This document shows positions 55,065-62,747 of a stretch of 64,000 bases of DNA, piece after piece; the stretch's first letter is position 1; each line of letters opens with the position of its first letter. Under the pieces are notes generated by a model, which had not been told where the DNA came from, made no database searches, and worked only from the letters and a program-made list of their open reading frames with translations. Origin of the DNA: Mucilaginibacter rivuli (GTDB taxonomy: Bacteria; Bacteroidota; Bacteroidia; Sphingobacteriales; Sphingobacteriaceae); contig NZ_JAHXPQ010000001.1 of the NCBI RefSeq assembly GCF_019391655.1, positions 372,001 through 436,000 of the forward strand, written 5' to 3'. Made by a program: the position numbers and the translations under genes.

Positions 55065-55424
55065 TTACAGTTCGAAATCATTGTCCCAATCCTCGTTCCG
55101 TATTTCCGCTTCGGTGTCCAAGTCGGCATAGATGTCGTTGAACTCCTCATCATAGGGGAACGGCTGCCTTTTTTCAAACAGGCGTATGGTTTCAAGTGCG
55201 CTGTCCAATGCCTCCTTTTCCTGCGGGCTGATTTCCTCCTCAATGACTTGGAAGGGGTTGAACGACACGGTTGACTTGACCGTGCCGTTAAAGGTCGTCA
55301 GGCTCGGTTCGGCCTGCCGCTCGAACGCCTTTATGCGGCTGATTGCCCGCACGTAGTCGCTCTTTCTCACTTCCCGTATTTCGTTGAATACTGCCTGCTG
55401 TTTTTCGTCCATTTGCTTTTCCAT
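55065..55424 (-). CDS. Hypothetical element protein, 119 aa
   Basis: A highly acidic protein (many Glu/Asp, C-terminus NEDWDNDFEL) starting MEKQMDEKQQAVFNEIREVR, with predicted helices and no signal or membrane segment. Starts 10 bases after the MobC-like gene. The acidity could mean a protein- or DNA-mimic-type partner, but this is speculation. No family recognised. Confidence 0.6.
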   Translation of the reverse strand: MEKQMDEKQQAVFNEIREVRKSDYVRAISRIKAFERQAEPSLTTFNGTVKSTVSFNPFQVIEEEISPQEKEALDSALETIRLFEKRQPFPYDEEFNDIYADLDTEAEIRNEDWDNDFEL

Positions 55425-55434
55425 TGTCTTGTCG

Positions 55435-55851
55435 TTAAGGGTTATTGTGTATGTATTCCAAAAGCGTTGTTTCCGCTGTTTCTAAAAGTTTTGATACAGA
55501 AAGGATTGAGTTTGTGGATAGTGCATTAGTAGCCATGCTCACCAACTGCAATACCCGCAACAGCGTGTCCCTATCCGCAATGAGGTGCGTTCCTTCCTCC
55601 TCTGCGATAATGACATTTCGTGCGTAGGTAATTGGGCGTTGGTTGTATTTTCGTGCCCGTGCCTTGATGATGCCGTATTGTTTGAGCGTTACCTCGAAGC
55701 GGATTTCCTTCCGTGGTCTGCTTTGCCTTTTCCATGCTCGTTTATACTGCGTTCTGTAGTTTCGCTTGGCTTGCACAATAGCCTCCTTAGTGCCGTGCAA
55801 GACATCGGCATCAAGTAAGAATTGATACAAGGGTTTGCTACGGATTTTCAT
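55435..55851 (-). CDS. MobC-like mobilization (relaxosome) protein
   Basis: A 138-aa basic protein. RFEVTLKQYGIIKARARKYN followed by QRPITYARNVIIAEEEG has the ribbon-helix-helix pattern of MobC-type relaxosome proteins (a strand, a helix with [LI]KARA, then a second helix with Y.R). The N-terminus is rich in Arg/Lys, in keeping with oriT binding. It sits directly after the coupling-protein gene with a 1-base gap. The relaxase partner is encoded on the other side of the cargo, on the plus strand. Confidence 0.6.
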   Translation of the reverse strand: MKIRSKPLYQFLLDADVLHGTKEAIVQAKRNYRTQYKRAWKRQSRPRKEIRFEVTLKQYGIIKARARKYNQRPITYARNVIIAEEEGTHLIADRDTLLRVLQLVSMATNALSTNSILSVSKLLETAETTLLEYIHNNP

Positions 55852-57318
55852 TTATGCAAACAGTGGGATTTCTGTATCGGAGGCATTGGATTGCAATTGC
55901 ACTGGCGGCATGTTGGCGTACTGCCTAAAGTTCAGGTTGCGCCAGTATGGGCTTAGATACCCACGAATAATGGGCACATTGGAGGCTATAATAAGCGACC
56001 TCCATTTTGGCAGTAACCGTGCTTCGGCAACGGTAACGAGGCTTTTAGTTTTCTTTGTACCGTCTTCGTCAATATAATTACACTTTCCACTAAGGGCTTC
56101 GATGTCCCTCAAAACGTCAATATTTGAATTGCCCCCCAAGAAAATTTTGGTGGCGCAGTTGACCGTAATGTTTGGGGCTTCTTCGCCGTAGCGGGACTTC
56201 AATTGGGTAACGCTTTGGAGGCACAACAGCGTTGATATGAGGTGTTTTCTGCCATTAGCCAAGGCGAGGGGTAGGATTTTTATGTAGTATGCCGCACACT
56301 CCTCCAAAATGACGTGTATGGGTAGTTCCTTTTTGGTCGGTATTCGAGATAAGGCGTGATTGAAGAATTGCTGAAAAAACATTCCCGTCAAAATTTGGCA
56401 GTATTCCGCTGTTCCAACGCTTCCCAAAAGATAGACTGCGGTCGGTGTACGCCGTAACTCTGCAAAATCAATTTTGGTAGTTGTCGAGGTAGCCTTGGCG
56501 ATGTCGGGATCTGAGAAGATGACCAAAGCGGCCTTTGCGGAAGCCAAAATATTCTGCAATGTTTTTTCGCTGTTACCGATAAACGACATGTATTCGGTGA
56601 TAAGCTTTTTGTCTCCCGTTTGCGCCACCAGTTCGTCTACTTTTTTTGACGAAGCAGGGGAACAGAGGCAGTGAACAAGGTGCAGAACGTTCGCAAAATT
56701 GCGGTATTCTTCGGGTTGATACAGCGTTAGTTGCGCCAGTAAGACCAAAATCGTCTTCACGGAAAGCGACCAGAATTTGTCCCCTTTGGAGCCTGCATCG
56801 AGCGTTGATGCTACCAGAATGTCAATGACCTGGTATATCTCGTTGGGATTTTCGATGTTGACTATGGGGTTGTACCCAACGCCAACTGTAGGGTCTGAAA
56901 GGTGGACGGGTAGTATCTTAGTGTGGCTTGATTTAAACCCGGAAGTCTTAGTTATCAACTCACCGCTTATATCTGTAATTAAAATACTGCACTGTCGGAG
57001 TAGGAATAAATTTTGACAGATTAACGTTGAAGTTTTGCCCGAACCTGACGGTCCGAACACGGCGGCGTTTGCCATCGAGCGCCTGCGGGACATTCTGCGG
57101 TTGCGCCCGATATACAGGCCCTTTCCCCACGGCGTGGCAATCCGCAGCGTGCTGCTGAATGAGGCGTTCTCGCCGTTTTGCCTGCTTAGCAGCAGACCAA
57201 TTGCTTGAAAGAACTCCACGATAATCATTATCACGCCTCGTATGAAAGATAGTATGAATGAGGTTGCTGTTTCCATGGGTTTTAAATCAGGTGAATGTTT
57301 TTTTTGCTTGTAAAACAA
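55852..57318 (-). CDS. Type IV coupling protein (VirD4/TraG family)
   Basis: A 488-aa conjugation ATPase that links the relaxosome to a mating pore. Walker A GPSGSGKT at residues 89-96 (after SMANAAVF), ITDISGELITKT and VGYNPI near residue 150, Walker B-like HVILEECAAYYI near residue 330, and QSVTQLKSRYG are T4CP hallmarks. One hydrophobic stretch near residues 15-40 (SFILSFIRGVIMIIVEFFQAIGLL) would anchor it in the membrane. It is short for the family (VirD4 about 600 aa), missing an extended all-alpha or C-terminal part. Confidence 0.85.
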   Translation of the reverse strand: MFYKQKKHSPDLKPMETATSFILSFIRGVIMIIVEFFQAIGLLLSRQNGENASFSSTLRIATPWGKGLYIGRNRRMSRRRSMANAAVFGPSGSGKTSTLICQNLFLLRQCSILITDISGELITKTSGFKSSHTKILPVHLSDPTVGVGYNPIVNIENPNEIYQVIDILVASTLDAGSKGDKFWSLSVKTILVLLAQLTLYQPEEYRNFANVLHLVHCLCSPASSKKVDELVAQTGDKKLITEYMSFIGNSEKTLQNILASAKAALVIFSDPDIAKATSTTTKIDFAELRRTPTAVYLLGSVGTAEYCQILTGMFFQQFFNHALSRIPTKKELPIHVILEECAAYYIKILPLALANGRKHLISTLLCLQSVTQLKSRYGEEAPNITVNCATKIFLGGNSNIDVLRDIEALSGKCNYIDEDGTKKTKSLVTVAEARLLPKWRSLIIASNVPIIRGYLSPYWRNLNFRQYANMPPVQLQSNASDTEIPLFA

Positions 57319-57399
57319 TGTCTAATGCCATTTTGAGGGTAAACTCTGCTACCGCCAACAGGCAGTAGCAGAGGAATTTCAGGAACTGAACAACTACCC

Positions 57400-58115
57400 T
57401 CATAGTAGTTGAAATTTGGTGGCTATGTGAGTGGTTGCGCCGTGTGCGGTGAGCATGTGCTGATAGAACCCTGCAATCTTCATATAAGTATTGTTTTGTG
57501 TGAAGGATTGCGGGTTATAGATAAACCACATTTCGAGGCCATGTAATTGTGTTAGCGATACTTCTGCCTGTAATTGGTTTTCTATATCGTGAGGCGTTGC
57601 GTGCAATCGGGCAATGGTGCGGGCATCGTAAAAATTGGCAACGTTGCTGTTCTCCATTAGGTCGCTGTAGATTAAGAGGTATTGATGTGTTGCTTGAGAC
57701 ACGGCAAGTTTATTGGCCTGCCTTGCGATGGTGCGAAATGCGATTGAGTAGGGTCGGGTGGTAGTGTGGATGCTGACGTCAAGGCCTTGTTGCACCTGTT
57801 GGATGAACTGCTGTATTTTCGCCTTACGCATGGGGAGGTTGCCCGTCCACTGGCTCTCTGCATCCAATGTTGCCACCTGCACATCATTCACGTCTAAGTC
57901 GGATATATAGGTGGTGGTAATGCGGACGCTTTGCCACGGGTTTGCCTTTAGCCCTAATTGCGAAACAACTTTTTGGGCTGTGGGTGTGACCGTCATGCTG
58001 TCCGTTATATCACGTACAATAACTATATCAGTATCAATAACGGCGGTTCTTCCTGTGCAACCTATCGCCAGCGTATACATACTATAAGCGAGGCGTATTT
58101 GATGATCGTTTTCAT
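57400..58115 (-). pseudogene. Lipoprotein-like MIDAS/VWA-type protein with an apparent frameshift
   Basis: The main frame (from 58188) contains LAIGC, a lipobox, then VIVRDITDSM, a DxTxS metal-site pattern as in von Willebrand A domains, and YLLIYSDLMENSN as a possible second metal-binding strand. The frame's own N-terminus is not signal-like. A separate ATG at 58115 overlaps the upstream stop (ATGA) and reads MKTIIKYASLIV, a proper signal start, then stops; one extra base near 58094-58098 would join it to SMYTLAIGC. I infer a coupled lipoprotein gene of about 238 aa with a one-base lesion. Family not recognised. Confidence 0.6.
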
Positions 58116-59185
58116 GGATTCGGTTGTTTGGGATGAAAATTGGTGTTGAACTCAAAAGGGTAATGATCAGCGTACTGTGGGTGTGCATTATCCCTTCGGT
58201 GCATCATGTTGTGCTTTATAAACAGTGACAGGCCTTCGTGTGCCTTGTTAATGATAATTGCTTCAAGCGATTGGCCGTATTCGATTATTGAGGCATTCAG
58301 TTGCCGAACTTCGAGATATTCAATTTCAATTGCTCGTTCCTCTTGTTTCAAGCGTTCTAGTTCGACCTCATTTTCAAGTTTGTCGCTTATCAACTTTCTA
58401 TACTCCCGCATCTCGTGGCGCAGTTCTCGGGACGGCACATAGAAGTAGTTGATAGCAACCGTTGCGCTAAAGATGAGTTGTGAAATGATGATAAATGGAA
58501 TAGGGGAATACTGAAAATGAACTTTGGTATTTTCGAGTGCCTGCTGTTCGAGGTATAAGGCACGGTGCATTGCCATGTAGGTGAACAGGCAGGCCATAAC
58601 AGAAAAGATAACTGTCACTATGAGACGTTTTTGGAAGGGCGTTTTGCCAAACGATACAATCCATTTAAAGAAATGAGTTACAGTCGCCACTAAAAAACCA
58701 AAGAACAAGCCTAACACCATCGCTTCCGCATACCCCGATCCCCAGGCGGTGAATACCTGAATATTGTATATGCTGTCGAACATGCAGAGGATGCCAGTTG
58801 CCACGTGAGCCAACAATACTATGAGGTGGCTGTACGGTTCTTTCTTTCCTTTCAGGCGTACTTCTATCTGATGGCCTTTCTCTTTATTTGCTGTTTGGCG
58901 ATTGTGGACATCTTGCAAACGGCTTTCGGTTACCTGCTTATGCTCGGCTACCTCATGGATACTCGTTTTAATTTGCAGGTGGCGATTAACTTCATCTACC
59001 AGACCTTGAAACTTTCGATGGTCTTCTCCCCAGTACACCCCTATATTGTTGTTGTCAGGAGGGGGTAGATTACGATGTGCGTAGGTCTCTGCGTTGATGG
59101 CAATCAGCCTGCGGATTTCCGCAAGCTGATGCGCTACCAGTTCGTCCAGTTCGGGCAAACAGTATCGGTTTTTACTTAGTGTCAT
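58112..59185 (-). CDS. Element-encoded membrane protein with coiled coil, 357 aa
   Basis: The N-terminal soluble part (residues about 1-115) is followed by three to four transmembrane helices (SHLIVLLAHVATGILCMF, EAMVLGLFFGFLVATVTHF, LIVTVIFSVMACLFTYMA, IPFIIISQLIFSATVAI) and a charged coiled coil (KLISDKLENEVELERLKQEE) at about 265-310. Members of no family come to mind; in this position it is probably membrane support for transfer or the partner of the coupled lipoprotein gene downstream (ATGA overlap). Confidence 0.7.
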   Translation of the reverse strand: MTLSKNRYCLPELDELVAHQLAEIRRLIAINAETYAHRNLPPPDNNNIGVYWGEDHRKFQGLVDEVNRHLQIKTSIHEVAEHKQVTESRLQDVHNRQTANKEKGHQIEVRLKGKKEPYSHLIVLLAHVATGILCMFDSIYNIQVFTAWGSGYAEAMVLGLFFGFLVATVTHFFKWIVSFGKTPFQKRLIVTVIFSVMACLFTYMAMHRALYLEQQALENTKVHFQYSPIPFIIISQLIFSATVAINYFYVPSRELRHEMREYRKLISDKLENEVELERLKQEERAIEIEYLEVRQLNASIIEYGQSLEAIIINKAHEGLSLFIKHNMMHRRDNAHPQYADHYPFEFNTNFHPKQPNP

Positions 59186-59360
59186 GCTCTTTTGGCTTTA
59201 TGTTATTGATTTGTGTTGGTTCGGTATATCGCTCCTTGAATAGCTGAGTTGCTTGCACGGCGTTTATTTTTGATTCGATTGCATATAAGTATGCAATACT
59301 TATCTTGTTATCGATTTCCGCTTCGAAGTGGGAAATGTTTTTCTTTTTTTGCTTTTTCAT
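59172..59360 (-). CDS. Small hypothetical protein, 62 aa
   Basis: MKKQKKKNISHFEAEIDNKI starts a charged, soluble, helical protein. Its end overlaps the start of the membrane protein by 14 bases, which fits translational coupling. First gene of the minus-strand element operon, transcribed away from the cargo. Unknown function. Confidence 0.5.
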   Translation of the reverse strand: MKKQKKKNISHFEAEIDNKISIAYLYAIESKINAVQATQLFKERYTEPTQINNIKPKEHDTK

Positions 59361-59412
59361 ATCTTTCGTATCTTGTTAATACAAAGATTTCAATCTAAAA
59401 AATCACCATAAA

Positions 59413-59454
59413 GCCAATGATGCGCACATTGCGCCCTTTTGCGCGCACATTGGC
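59413..59454. promoter_or_regulatory. Repeat-rich divergent intergenic site
   Basis: Two direct copies of GCGCACATTG (59422-59431 and 59443-59452), embedded in an imperfect inverted repeat that begins GCCAATG and ends CATTGGC. It separates the minus-strand mob operon from the plus-strand cargo; a regulator site or part of an oriT are both possible. Confidence 0.35.
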
Positions 59455-59471
59455 CTATTTGAATCAAGAAT

Positions 59472-60662
59472 ATGAATGCAAGAAATCCTAACGGCGATCC
59501 TTATACTGTCAGTTTTCTTATTAACTTAAGAGATAAGATTATCTGGCGATATGGATTAAACAAAAAAGCGGAGAAAGATAATCCTACGTTGCTAATACCT
59601 GACAGTAAAAATAGCCCACACATAAAAAGACTGAAAGAGGATATTAAGATTAGGACTGGTAGAGAAATTTCAACCGGAAGTTTACATAATGCCTTATATC
59701 ATGAAGATAACGATGACAACAGGAAGCTATTAAAGTGGTTAAAAAAGAAGACAATCGATACTCTAAATGATTATATATCTACGGTACACCCTAATGATTC
59801 AACTTTTGAAGAAGCGGGAGAAAACAATTTATTGGGAGCAAAGGAAATTAGCAAAGGGTATAAAAACTATCTTGAAAACAGCACATTGGCATTTTCTCCC
59901 GAAGACTTTTATATATACAAATTACTTGATGACTGCCAATGGTATGGCGTCGCTAAAGGTTGGGATAAGGAAAGAAAACGCCATGGTTTTGCAAAACAAC
60001 AGATATTATTATCTTTTAAGGTGCCAAGCGCAGTATCCATAATTATGAATGGCGATCATGGCTCCGGCAAATCTACTTTCTTAAGGCGACTATGCCTTTC
60101 TATTACTGATTTCGATTTTAAGGTGCTTTGGATAACAGACTTTGTTTATTTTACCGACAAAGAACTGCTGGAACTATCGAAACAAAAAGAAACCAATTAT
60201 ATTCTTTTTGTTGAAGACTGGACTAAATACGCAAAGCACATTATCTCAACCCAATTTTTAGACCGTATCAATAACATCAAAAACGTCAGAGTTGTGATAG
60301 GTGACATATTGAGAACAAATAGGCAGGATTACGAAAATTATCTTAGTTCACCCAAAAATGTAATCACACTTAGAGCCAATGAAAATAAAATCATACTTGA
60401 TCATGTTTTTGGTTATATGAAGACATGGAAGGAAATTTCCGAAAAAACGTTACCAGATGACTTTTTTAAAAGCCAATTATTTATCATTTTATTTGTTTTG
60501 GCTCGTTCTCAATCACAGGACGAAAACGCTTTTAATAAGACTGAACCAGTAGCAGGTCAATTTAGAAAGATTGTTTTTAAAGACTTGAATGTTTTGATGA
60601 ACTTATGTCCAGCTATATGTTTGGGAATTTTTTTTCTACGCATTTTTATATTCAAAACATAA
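59472..60662 (+). CDS. P-loop NTPase, N-terminal and ATPase portion (frame interrupted at an 8-T run)
   Basis: A 396-aa frame. Residues about 1-100 form a helical domain with KRLKEDIKIRTGREISTGSL, a helix-turn-helix or effector-associated-like pattern. Walker A GDHGSGKST lies at residues 194-202, after SIIMN, and ILFVEDWTKY near 255 is a Walker B-like strand. RVVIGDILRTNR may be sensor 1. This resembles a STAND-like ATPase. The last 10 residues (IFFLRIFIFKT) are out of frame: after T8 at 60628-60635, dropping one T would continue IFFYAFLYSKHKV into the next frame (60688-61128). No homology search was run, so family level is tentative. Confidence 0.65.
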   Translation: MNARNPNGDPYTVSFLINLRDKIIWRYGLNKKAEKDNPTLLIPDSKNSPHIKRLKEDIKIRTGREISTGSLHNALYHEDNDDNRKLLKWLKKKTIDTLNDYISTVHPNDSTFEEAGENNLLGAKEISKGYKNYLENSTLAFSPEDFYIYKLLDDCQWYGVAKGWDKERKRHGFAKQQILLSFKVPSAVSIIMNGDHGSGKSTFLRRLCLSITDFDFKVLWITDFVYFTDKELLELSKQKETNYILFVEDWTKYAKHIISTQFLDRINNIKNVRVVIGDILRTNRQDYENYLSSPKNVITLRANENKIILDHVFGYMKTWKEISEKTLPDDFFKSQLFIILFVLARSQSQDENAFNKTEPVAGQFRKIVFKDLNVLMNLCPAICLGIFFLRIFIFKT

Positions 60663-60687
60663 AGTAACAATAAGTCATAACTCGTTT

Positions 60688-61128
60688 TTGTGGCTTGTTC
60701 ACCATGGTTCTCGCACAAAAGAAGAAGGATTAAAATTACAAGATCGATTTAGCAAACCTGACGAGAATGATCCTGTATGGCAAATACTATCTCGCTATAT
60801 ACATTTAAAGTGGGAGGTGCTTTCTAATCGCCGTGACGGATATTTTAGTTGCTTTCATCATGATTTGTTAGTCAGTGAAGGTTTTTTGCCTTATATCGAA
60901 GAAAGAGGCCTACCTCTTGAATCAATAGAGAACAAATTAATTGGGATATTACAACGAGCAGGTGAAATACATTTCTATGATACAAATGATGGGACTGTAA
61001 AATGGGACTGGATGAAGAATTTACGTTGGGGACAAATAATTGGTAATAAATTTGAGGGGATGAATGACGTCCTTAACGCAGCCTTAAAAGCTATGTTTTT
61101 GGATTCTTATGGCCCAATTAAACCCTGA
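60688..61128 (+). pseudogene. P-loop NTPase, C-terminal portion
   Basis: A 146-aa frame (MWLVHHGSRTKEEGLKLQDR onward) that stays open upstream to the T-run at 60628. It encodes the helical C-terminal part (VWQILSRYIHLKWEVLSNRR, YFSCFHHDLLVSEGFLPYIE, and FEGMNDVLNAALKAMFLDSY). Joined to the upstream frame it gives about 551 aa. Its ATG is internal. Whether a single protein is made by slippage at the T-run, or the gene is broken, cannot be told here. Confidence 0.6.
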
Positions 61129-61180
61129 TATTTACAAATTCCAAGCAATTTAGTATACTGCCTGAAATCCTGCAAAATCA

Positions 61181-61237
61181 TGTTGCTAGGTAATTAGAGT
61201 AAAGTCGAGAATTATTTACTCTAATTACCTAACAACA
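61181..61237. repeat. 23-bp inverted repeat before the 190-aa gene
   Basis: The left arm at 61181-61203 begins TGTTGCTAGGTAATTAG, and the right arm at 61215-61237 ends CTAATTACCTAACAACA. The arms are complementary at 22 of 23 positions around an 11-nt loop. The ATG of the next gene is at 61244, six bases after the right arm, so in mRNA a strong hairpin would end just before the start codon. Possibly an operator, a translational lock or a recombinase/relaxase site. Confidence 0.65.
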
Positions 61238-61243
61238 GAAACC

Positions 61244-61816
61244 ATGAAAATAATATCTTTGACTGATGAACAACACACCCATCTAAAGAATCTCCACAAT
61301 GAATTACTAACCTCAAATTCACTTACTATTGCTGATCGAGAATGTATCATTGACTTAATTTCCCCGTTTTTGACTTCAGATAATGTTATTTTCACTAACA
61401 ATGTCCCAGAATTACCACCGCAACAGGATTATACGATAAATGAGCACATAAAGATGTTACTCAGTGATTGGAAAAAATTGTTGCTCAGTTTGCCTGGCTT
61501 CGACTTTTGCCCTACTTGTTATATCGTTAATGATGATGCAAAAGAGTTTTTAGAAAAAAATATAGTTATGATTTCTGAATTTTCTCCAACGATGTCTTTT
61601 AATATGAAAAGAGACAGTGGATTTGAATTGCGTCTAAAAAATGATGGAACAGGAGATTTTTGGTTCCCAACTTTCGAAGATGCAAAACAATATCCCGAAC
61701 TGTACAACTTCAAAGGTTCGTGGAAAGAAGCGTACGACCTCCTTATTGAAACATTGAAAAAAGGCTGGCCGATGGAAGAGTTCCCCGAAGAGCTGTTACC
61801 GCTCTTGAAAAAGTAA
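61244..61816 (+). CDS. Unknown cargo protein, 190 aa
   Basis: A soluble protein with no signal peptide or membrane segment. It begins MKIISLTDEQHTHLKNLHNE, has FDFCPTCYIV (CxxC pair) near residue 88 and ends in an aromatic segment (DGTGDFWFPTFEDAKQYPEL) plus a helical tail. I do not recognise a family. It is flanked by the 23-bp inverted repeat before and a terminator after, so it forms its own transcription unit. With the NTPase it makes up the cargo between the mob arms. Confidence 0.6.
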   Translation: MKIISLTDEQHTHLKNLHNELLTSNSLTIADRECIIDLISPFLTSDNVIFTNNVPELPPQQDYTINEHIKMLLSDWKKLLLSLPGFDFCPTCYIVNDDAKEFLEKNIVMISEFSPTMSFNMKRDSGFELRLKNDGTGDFWFPTFEDAKQYPELYNFKGSWKEAYDLLIETLKKGWPMEEFPEELLPLLKK

Positions 61817-61822
61817 CACCCC

Positions 61823-61853
61823 AAGCACCGATATAAATGTATCGGTGCTTTTT
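61823..61853 (+). terminator. Intrinsic terminator of the cargo gene
   Basis: AAGCACCGATA, loop TAAATG, TATCGGTGCTT followed by TTT. It closes the 190-aa gene. Confidence 0.8.
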
Positions 61854-61886
61854 ATGGATTGGCAAATACATTGAGTAGCTTTAGCT

Positions 61887-62717
61887 ATGGCAATCGTCAA
61901 AATTCTTGCTCGGCACAGTCCCTCCTACACTTCGCTTATCAAATACATTTTGAACGAAGCAAAGGCGGACAAGTTGCAGATGTTTACCAACAATCTGCGT
62001 TCTAATACTGTAGACGAATATGTGAAGGAATTTATCACTAACGAGGCTTTTCGCAAACAATCACGCTCCGACCAAATATACTTGTTCCATGAGATAGTGT
62101 CATTTAGTGCGGTTGAAAACAACACACTCCTTACACCTGAATTGCTCGATGATTTGGCGCACGAATATATGCGGCTGCGTGGTAATACTGGCGTGATGCT
62201 CGGTGCAGTGCATCGAGATAAAGGCCACGTCCATATTCATTTTTGCGTATCAGCCCTACATTTTCGCACAGGCAAATCGTTTGGACTTGGCAAGGCTCAA
62301 TTGTTAGAACTAAAATCATCCTATCAGAAATACCACCAGTTACACTATCCCCAACTTTCAAACAGCGCACCCGCTCATGGCAAGGGTGGACGGTATATGA
62401 GCGACAGGGAACGCCGGGCTAAAATGAGGGAGAGCGTCAAAGAGAGGGTATCGCACTGCCTTTTGGAGGCTAAGTCCCAAAGCCACTTTCTCGAATTGCT
62501 TCGACAGGCAAGCCTGCCTCATTACGAGCGAGGTGCCAAGCCCGCTGGCGTGGAAGTCGAGGGGATAAAATTCAGGTTTTCCCGCATTCTTGAACCCAAC
62601 GTGTTTGAACTGCTGCCAAATGAGCGAAGTGAGGAGCAAAGAGTGCTTTCGGAAATCGCTGCCATCAGAGCCAGGCAGAAAGGGCACGATAGGGATATTG
62701 AGGAAAGGGAGCGGTAA
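61887..62717 (+). CDS. Relaxase / mobilization nuclease
   Basis: A 276-aa MOB relaxase. It nicks the element's oriT and pilots the single strand. Motif III is HRDKGHVHIHF with His114, His116 and His118 (the HUH/HxH metal-binding His residues); the YLFHEIVSFS segment near residue 70 is relaxase motif-like; and the first 20 residues (AIVKILARHSPSYTSLIKYI) contain the candidate nicking Tyr. The C-terminus is charged (RARQKGHDRDIEERER). It is truncated relative to many MOB-P relaxases and has no primase part. MobC-like and T4CP genes are on the far side of the cargo. Confidence 0.82.
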   Translation: MAIVKILARHSPSYTSLIKYILNEAKADKLQMFTNNLRSNTVDEYVKEFITNEAFRKQSRSDQIYLFHEIVSFSAVENNTLLTPELLDDLAHEYMRLRGNTGVMLGAVHRDKGHVHIHFCVSALHFRTGKSFGLGKAQLLELKSSYQKYHQLHYPQLSNSAPAHGKGGRYMSDRERRAKMRESVKERVSHCLLEAKSQSHFLELLRQASLPHYERGAKPAGVEVEGIKFRFSRILEPNVFELLPNERSEEQRVLSEIAAIRARQKGHDRDIEERER

Positions 62718-62747
62718 TTTTGTACTTTTATCAATTATCAATTTGCC

